Shown here: in pieces, positions 5,119-9,118 of the stretch | Position numbering within the stretch: the stretch's first letter is position 1 | Layout: each line of letters opens with the position of its first letter | From: Gammaproteobacteria bacterium | Lineage (GTDB): Bacteria; Pseudomonadota; Gammaproteobacteria; Chromatiales; Chromatiaceae | Assembly (NCBI GenBank): GCA_019136395.1 | Contig: JAGVUH010000638.1 | Location: 1-9,118, forward strand | Length of the DNA stretch: 9,118 bases | Direction: 5' to 3' | Program-made: the position numbers and the translations under genes | The notes under the pieces: generated by a model | Seen by the model: the letters and a program-made list of their open reading frames with translations, nothing else | Told to the model about the DNA's origin: nothing | Databases searched by the model: none

Positions 5119-6516
5119 TTGAAACTGGGCTGGATCGATCCCGTGCAGATGGTTACCACCTCGGACTGGCGTCCGATATTCCATCTGTCGCCTGCGATGT
5201 ACCTGGAGCGGCTGGGTGCGCACTGGCCGCGACTAGGTGATTTGGCCGAATGCCTGGATGGTTGGCGGGTCAGTTCCAACCCAACGTCGGTCGCCTATGA
5301 CGAAAGGGTCGGGACGGTACCGATATTTCGGATGCGCCATGTCGGCGACACCCAGTTGTTGACTGAGGCAGAGCACTGGAAAGTGCCTGTGGTTGTCGCA
5401 GAGGTGTTTTGTGTTCGCCCCAACGACGTCCTGGTGCGCAAGGTCGGCAGGGTAGGCGCGGCGCTAGTCAGCGAGTTGCACCGGCGGCACCCCGTCGATG
5501 CGAATTTGGCGATCGTGCGCGGTCTTGAACCAGCGCTGGCGCTCTGGGTGGCTTTCTGCCTGAACCGGCCGCTCTATCGAGCCTTTCTCGAACGGCTGGT
5601 GGGTATGACGAATCTGCCGAGAGTAGGGCTGAAGCAGTTGGCCTCGACGCCTGTGGCGCCGCCTCCAGAGGGGTTTGGTGAGTTTGCCCGGCGTTATGCG
5701 CAGAATCTGATCGACTTCGATCAGTCGCAGGACCGGCTCAGTCGCTTACGGGGTGAGGTCGCTAGCTGGGTGAACGAGCGGTTTGCCGACTACCAAGAAT
5801 TCATGTTGTTCGCATTGGATGCGCGTCGTTGGCGCCGCTTTGAGCCGGAAGATCTCGCCGAAGTGCTGCTGATCTCGGTGATGGAGCAGCGGTTCCTGGC
5901 CCGCCGTCTTCGACAGGATGGTGAAGCGGTATCGCTGACGAAGCTGGCAAGCGTGAATCCACGTCACCCTGCCGTCGCGCATGAATCAGGCTGCAAGGTG
6001 CTGAGGATTGGTGACCTGGATAATCACCTTGGAATCGCAACCCGCTTGGCGGACCGCGAAGAGGTCGCCTGGCGCGTGCAGCATCGGCCGGTAGAGCGTT
6101 TCGATGTACTGGTCTCGACCTTTGCGGCGGAATCACGGGTCGCATTCGCCGCAGCCGGGACTGGCGAGTGCGTCTTGCCGACGGAGCAACTGGTTACCTT
6201 GTGTTTTCACCATCACCAGGGGGCCTACGCGCTGCTTATGGAGTCGGTGTTGATGCAGGCCCAGTGGCAACGACTGGCGACCGGGTCGATGCAACGCTTT
6301 GTTCCGCCATCGTCTGTAAGCCAGTTGGTAATGCCAACCCTGGACCCGAGTCTGGCAGAGGACTGGCACGAGCGTCTGGTTGCGATCCTTGCCGCGCGAC
6401 GCAAGGCCCAGGCGAATCTGCAAACGGCCAAGGAGAAAATGTTTGACTACTATCGAAGCGTCCATCCGGCGTTTGAAAATGACGGTCTCGAAGCAGGGCA
6501 GGGAGGGGAGTGGTGA
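5119..6516 (+). CDS. HsdS-like specificity (S) subunit of a type I-like restriction-modification system
   Basis: This 465-aa protein would select the DNA target for the methylase encoded downstream. It shows the two-half layout of HsdS. Half 1 has RLGDLAECLDGW, then IFRMRHV, DVLVRKVG (from D103), TNLPRVGLKQLASTPVAPP and a helical spacer (SQDRLSRLRGEVASWVNERF). Half 2 repeats it with LTKLASVNP, KVLRIGDLD, DVLVSTF (from D329), MQRFVPPSSVSQLVMPTLDP and a final helix (ARRKAQANLQTAKEKMFDYY). The two DVLV motifs are 226 residues apart. Each half would read one half-site, with the helices setting the spacing. S subunits vary strongly, so target sequence cannot be predicted. The TTG start is chosen for its ribosome-binding site. 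The gene is first in the operon, whereas S usually comes after M. Its stop overlaps the next start. Confidence 0.82.
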   Translation: MKLGWIDPVQMVTTSDWRPIFHLSPAMYLERLGAHWPRLGDLAECLDGWRVSSNPTSVAYDERVGTVPIFRMRHVGDTQLLTEAEHWKVPVVVAEVFCVRPNDVLVRKVGRVGAALVSELHRRHPVDANLAIVRGLEPALALWVAFCLNRPLYRAFLERLVGMTNLPRVGLKQLASTPVAPPPEGFGEFARRYAQNLIDFDQSQDRLSRLRGEVASWVNERFADYQEFMLFALDARRWRRFEPEDLAEVLLISVMEQRFLARRLRQDGEAVSLTKLASVNPRHPAVAHESGCKVLRIGDLDNHLGIATRLADREEVAWRVQHRPVERFDVLVSTFAAESRVAFAAAGTGECVLPTEQLVTLCFHHHQGAYALLMESVLMQAQWQRLATGSMQRFVPPSSVSQLVMPTLDPSLAEDWHERLVAILAARRKAQANLQTAKEKMFDYYRSVHPAFENDGLEAGQGGEW

Positions 6517-6917
6517 TCGATGTCTTGAATGAACTTCGGGCGCTGGAGAAGGAACTCGCAAGCGCTCCGCAGTCGCTGGAACAGATCAGGCTGGGGAATC
6601 CGTTGTTGTGGCAGGGATTGGGCTGGACTCCAGCCCAAACGCGCCTGTGGCTGCGAAACCTGCCGGGTATCCAGGTTCAGGAACAAGAGCCCGACAACCC
6701 TAGCTATCGTCTCGGCGCTAAGGAAAATGCACCGATGGACCTTGGCGACGCCATCGCCAAAGTGGTGGCGGAACTGGGGCGTCCGCTTCCGATCGCCCAG
6801 CTACGTTCGAAGTTACCACCTGGAACGGTGGCGACGGACCCCATGATACGGGCGGCTATCGCAGGCCATCCGGCATTGACGATCACCGGGCCGATGGTTC
6901 GACTCGCCAAAACCTAA
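6513..6917 (+). CDS. Small operon protein of unknown function, possibly two winged-helix units
   Basis: This 134-aa protein is translated from GTG 6513, which overlaps the upstream stop as GTGA, with GGAGG (6502-6506) six bases before; GTG 6510 is the alternative. I do not recognise the family. It appears to have two similar halves, each a set of helices ending in a short beta-hairpin-like stretch. The first runs from LRALEKELASAPQSLEQIRL through TPAQTRLWLRNLPGIQV to SYRLG. The second runs from LGDAIAKVVAELGRPLPIAQL through DPMIRAAIAGHPALTITG to MVRLA. That pattern is consistent with tandem winged helices, which would suggest DNA binding or an adaptor role between specificity subunit and methylase. 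There is no signal peptide, membrane segment or visible catalytic motif. Its place inside an S-M operon argues for a function in that system. The fold call is inferred by eye. Confidence 0.75.
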   Translation: MIDVLNELRALEKELASAPQSLEQIRLGNPLLWQGLGWTPAQTRLWLRNLPGIQVQEQEPDNPSYRLGAKENAPMDLGDAIAKVVAELGRPLPIAQLRSKLPPGTVATDPMIRAAIAGHPALTITGPMVRLAKT

Positions 6918-6951
6918 GCACAGATCAAGACGCGACAAGACGGAGAAACCC

Positions 6952-9087
6952 GTGACAGGAAAACCACAAATGCGTGACCAAACCCTAACGGAACGATACC
7001 AGGCACTCCGGCAGCAATATGCCGATTTCGGTTCGGAATTGCCCTTGGAGAAGGCCCACGATTTCGTTCACGCAGGGGTGGTCTGGGGCGAGGTCCAGGG
7101 TAACGAAACGCCGCGGATCCTGCTGATTGCGCTCGACCCCAGACACTGGGAGTACTCGCAGGAGGCCAAGCTCGACGAACTGGCATACGAGTTGCTGGCC
7201 TCCCTGGAAGGCGACTGGCCGGTCTTTGCGCACCTGAAAGACGACGCCAACGGTCGCTGCTATGCGCTGTTCGGCCTGGACGGCACGGATGGCACCCACT
7301 CCGTTGACGAAGTTCCGGGCCTCGAGTTGATCCGCGAATACGAGAGGCTCAACAAGTACACCACCTTGAAGTGGTCAATGCAGATCTACACCCGGTTGAT
7401 GCACCAGCTCGACGCGTTCCACGAGCAGGTCTACCAGACGGTCAAGGACCGGGTATCGGACAAGAACGACATCATCGAAGAGGTCGCCAAGATCCTGTTC
7501 CTGGAGTCGTTCCGCTGCCACCACGACAACGGCCTGACCTTCGAGTACGAAAGCAAGCAGCTCAATTTCCACGAGGTCTTTGACTACCGCTACGTGCGCC
7601 AACACGGCGAACTCGCGGTCAAGCAGATTCAGGCCGCTTTCGACCAGCTCAAGGCACATGAGGACTATGTGGTGATTACCGACGATGGCACCAAGAACGT
7701 CATCTTCGACGACAAGACCCATCTGCGACTGATGCAGCCGAGGAACTACGAAACGCTGCTGGAGGCGATCCAGAACCTGGGACCGGTTACCACCAATGAA
7801 GGCAAACGCGTCAAGGATCAGGGCAAGCTCTCCGACGTCCAGGCCGATTTGTTGGGGCGCGTTTTCGACGTCTTTCTGCGCGCCAACTTCGAGAGCAAGG
7901 GCGGGCTCGGGGTTTACCTGACACCCAATCCGGTCAAGCAAGCGATGCTGGAAATTGCTTTCCACGACATCCAGCAAGATACCAAGGCCATGGAAGAGTT
8001 GGTCGCCGGACAATTCCGTTTCTGTGACCCGGCCTGTGGGACTTACGGCTTCGGTTCCGTTGCGCTCAGTCGGCTAAATGCGGTGGTGGACAATCTCGCC
8101 GGTATGTCCGATACGGAAAAACAAAAACTGAAGGACAAGCTGGTGGTGGACGGCTTCGTTGGCGCCGACTCCGCGCCGCGCATGGTCACTCTTGCGCGGG
8201 TCAATATGGCATTGCAGGGCGCCAACAAGGCCAAGATCTTCTACACCGATAACTCCCTCACGACGCGCGCCCTCAAACCCAACAGCTTCAGCCTGATCTG
8301 CACCAATCCGCCTTTCGGCACCCCAAAATTCAAATCGGACAAGAAAGGTTCCGAGTCCAAGAAGCAATACGAGGCCAACATGGAGCAGGTCTTGGGTGGC
8401 TTCCGTCCGGCCAAGCAAGTGATGGAATCTTACAACGCCTATTATGATCATGTGCGCATGACCTGGGTGGATACAGGCGACCTCGAACTGGACGAGGACG
8501 GCAATCCCATCTGGGCTGGTTTCCGCACCGACCTGCGCAACGTTTCCACGGGCCAGAAGCCGAAATATGAGCTGTTTCCCACCACCAGCGGATTGGCCAT
8601 GGGCAGCAAGCCGGATAACAAGGGCAACTGGAACCCGGTGAAAGGTGGCTCCATCGATCCGGCGGTCTTGTTCATCGACCGCTGCCTGCAACTGCTCAAA
8701 CCCGGCGGCCGCCTGCTGATTGTGCTACCTGACGGCGTGCTCTGTAACTCGGGTGACCGCTATGTGCGCCAGTACATCATGGGTAAGAAGGATGAGAAGT
8801 CCGGCGAGTTCTTCGGTGGCAAGGCCATTGTCAAGGCAGTGATCTCGCTGCCCGCCGATACCTTCAAGCTCAGCGGTACGGGTGCCAAGACCTCGATCCT
8901 GTATCTGCAAAAGCGCCACGCCCGAGAGGACAACCCAGAGCAGTTTCTGCCGGAGCCACAGACGGATGTGTTCATGGCGGTTGCGGAAACGCTCGGATAC
9001 CTGGTGAAGAACAACATCGAGGACTACTCGGCTGGGGTTTCCAATGATCTGGATAAGATCGTTGGGGCCTACAAGCGTGGTGAATGA
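6952..9087 (+). CDS. HsdM-like N6-adenine DNA methylase (gamma class), N-terminally extended
   Basis: This 711-aa enzyme should methylate adenine N6 in the sequence chosen by the S subunit, using S-adenosylmethionine. An HsdM-type helical region (about 165-330, with DIIEEVAKILFLESFR and LLGRVFDVFLRANFE) leads to motif X-like GVYLTP (320-325), motif I DPACGTYGFG (359-368), motif IV NPPF (452-455), and LLKPGGRLLIVLPDGVL (from about 581). The order X-I-IV is that of gamma-class methylases. Oddities: typical HsdM proteins are near 500 residues, and here about 160 extra residues precede the HsdM part; motif I has Tyr where Gly is usual (GTYG for GTGG/GSGG); and about 120 residues separate NPPF from the next conserved strand, implying an insert. 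GTG 6952 is chosen for GGAG (6942-6945); ATG 6970 is an alternative. It follows the small protein by 34 nt, so is probably in the same transcript. A type IIG nuclease fusion is not supported. Confidence 0.87.
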   Translation: MTGKPQMRDQTLTERYQALRQQYADFGSELPLEKAHDFVHAGVVWGEVQGNETPRILLIALDPRHWEYSQEAKLDELAYELLASLEGDWPVFAHLKDDANGRCYALFGLDGTDGTHSVDEVPGLELIREYERLNKYTTLKWSMQIYTRLMHQLDAFHEQVYQTVKDRVSDKNDIIEEVAKILFLESFRCHHDNGLTFEYESKQLNFHEVFDYRYVRQHGELAVKQIQAAFDQLKAHEDYVVITDDGTKNVIFDDKTHLRLMQPRNYETLLEAIQNLGPVTTNEGKRVKDQGKLSDVQADLLGRVFDVFLRANFESKGGLGVYLTPNPVKQAMLEIAFHDIQQDTKAMEELVAGQFRFCDPACGTYGFGSVALSRLNAVVDNLAGMSDTEKQKLKDKLVVDGFVGADSAPRMVTLARVNMALQGANKAKIFYTDNSLTTRALKPNSFSLICTNPPFGTPKFKSDKKGSESKKQYEANMEQVLGGFRPAKQVMESYNAYYDHVRMTWVDTGDLELDEDGNPIWAGFRTDLRNVSTGQKPKYELFPTTSGLAMGSKPDNKGNWNPVKGGSIDPAVLFIDRCLQLLKPGGRLLIVLPDGVLCNSGDRYVRQYIMGKKDEKSGEFFGGKAIVKAVISLPADTFKLSGTGAKTSILYLQKRHAREDNPEQFLPEPQTDVFMAVAETLGYLVKNNIEDYSAGVSNDLDKIVGAYKRGE

Positions 9088-9095
9088 GTCAATTC

Positions 9096-9101
9096 AGGAG
9101 G
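9096..9101 (+). promoter_or_regulatory. Strong ribosome-binding site for the next operon gene
   Basis: AGGAGG is a perfect Shine-Dalgarno core five bases before ATG 9107, only eight bases after the methylase stop. This signals efficient, coupled translation of a fourth gene. Confidence 0.75.
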
Positions 9102-9106
9102 TGGCC

Positions 9107-9118
9107 ATGGACAGTCAA
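9107..9118 (+). CDS. Start of a fourth operon gene, four codons only
   Basis: ATG GAC AGT CAA (Met-Asp-Ser-Gln) is visible before the window ends. The strong ribosome-binding site and the 19-nt gap after the methylase stop support a real start. By position it could encode the restriction/translocase (R) subunit, which the locus otherwise lacks, but nothing in four residues identifies it. Confidence 0.6.

Noticed and set aside
5103..5240. 45-codon ORF from ATG 5103 as a leader peptide ahead of the specificity gene
   Set aside because: It overlaps the specificity gene out of frame for more than 100 nt and has no Shine-Dalgarno. The TTG start at 5119 with GGAGAG explains the region better.
7120..7180. 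Possible PD-(D/E)XK-like pattern (LDPRHWEY then EAK) in the methylase N-terminus, implying a type IIG nuclease fusion
   Set aside because: The spacing and surrounding hydrophobic strand pattern do not match a convincing nuclease core, and an S-subunit gene is present, so a separate nuclease gene is more likely.

Overview
The window is GC-rich proteobacterial DNA. Gene content and codon use suggest a gammaproteobacterium, possibly a Chromatiales-type environmental species; this is an inference, since no rRNA or other marker gene is present. It falls into three blocks: a chromosomal acyl-CoA metabolism pair, a scarred zone of remnants and an insertion sequence, and the start of a restriction-modification operon.

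Block 1 (1-2458). A family III (CaiB/BaiF) CoA-transferase/racemase gene runs leftward off the window edge. It is divergent from an AMP-forming acyl-CoA synthetase gene. The first enzyme acts on acyl-CoA thioesters and the second makes them, so they may share a pathway for a carboxylic acid that is not identifiable here. The 106-bp gap between their starts holds five tandem 11-bp repeats. The transferase carries a Gly/Ala-rich insert between two of its catalytic residues.

Block 2 (2459-5060). After the ligase comes a decayed remnant that looks like an Rpn/PD-(D/E)XK 'transposase' gene (2461-2600). Next is a stretch of small repeats and hairpins, including two 44-bp tandem units. A leftward three-helix membrane-protein gene of unknown function follows. 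It is split by a complete 1564-bp IS1182-like element (2991-4554) with 16-bp perfect inverted repeats and a flanking CTAG on each side. Removing the IS plus one CTAG restores the reading frame exactly. The 5' end of the interrupted gene also looks lost, because a stop codon sits directly before its first possible start, at an A-rich junction.

Block 3 (5061-9118). A probable sigma70-type promoter leads a tightly packed rightward operon: an HsdS-like specificity subunit (TTG start), a small unrecognised protein that may hold two winged-helix units (GTGA overlap), and a 711-aa gamma-class N6-adenine DNA methylase (HsdM-like). A fourth gene with a strong ribosome-binding site is just entered at the right edge; it may be the nuclease/translocase subunit, but only four codons are visible. 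The S-X-M order, the extra small protein, the long N-terminal extension of the methylase and its atypical motif I (GTYG) set this apart from a textbook hsdRMS locus. It is the best candidate in the window for a poorly described system.
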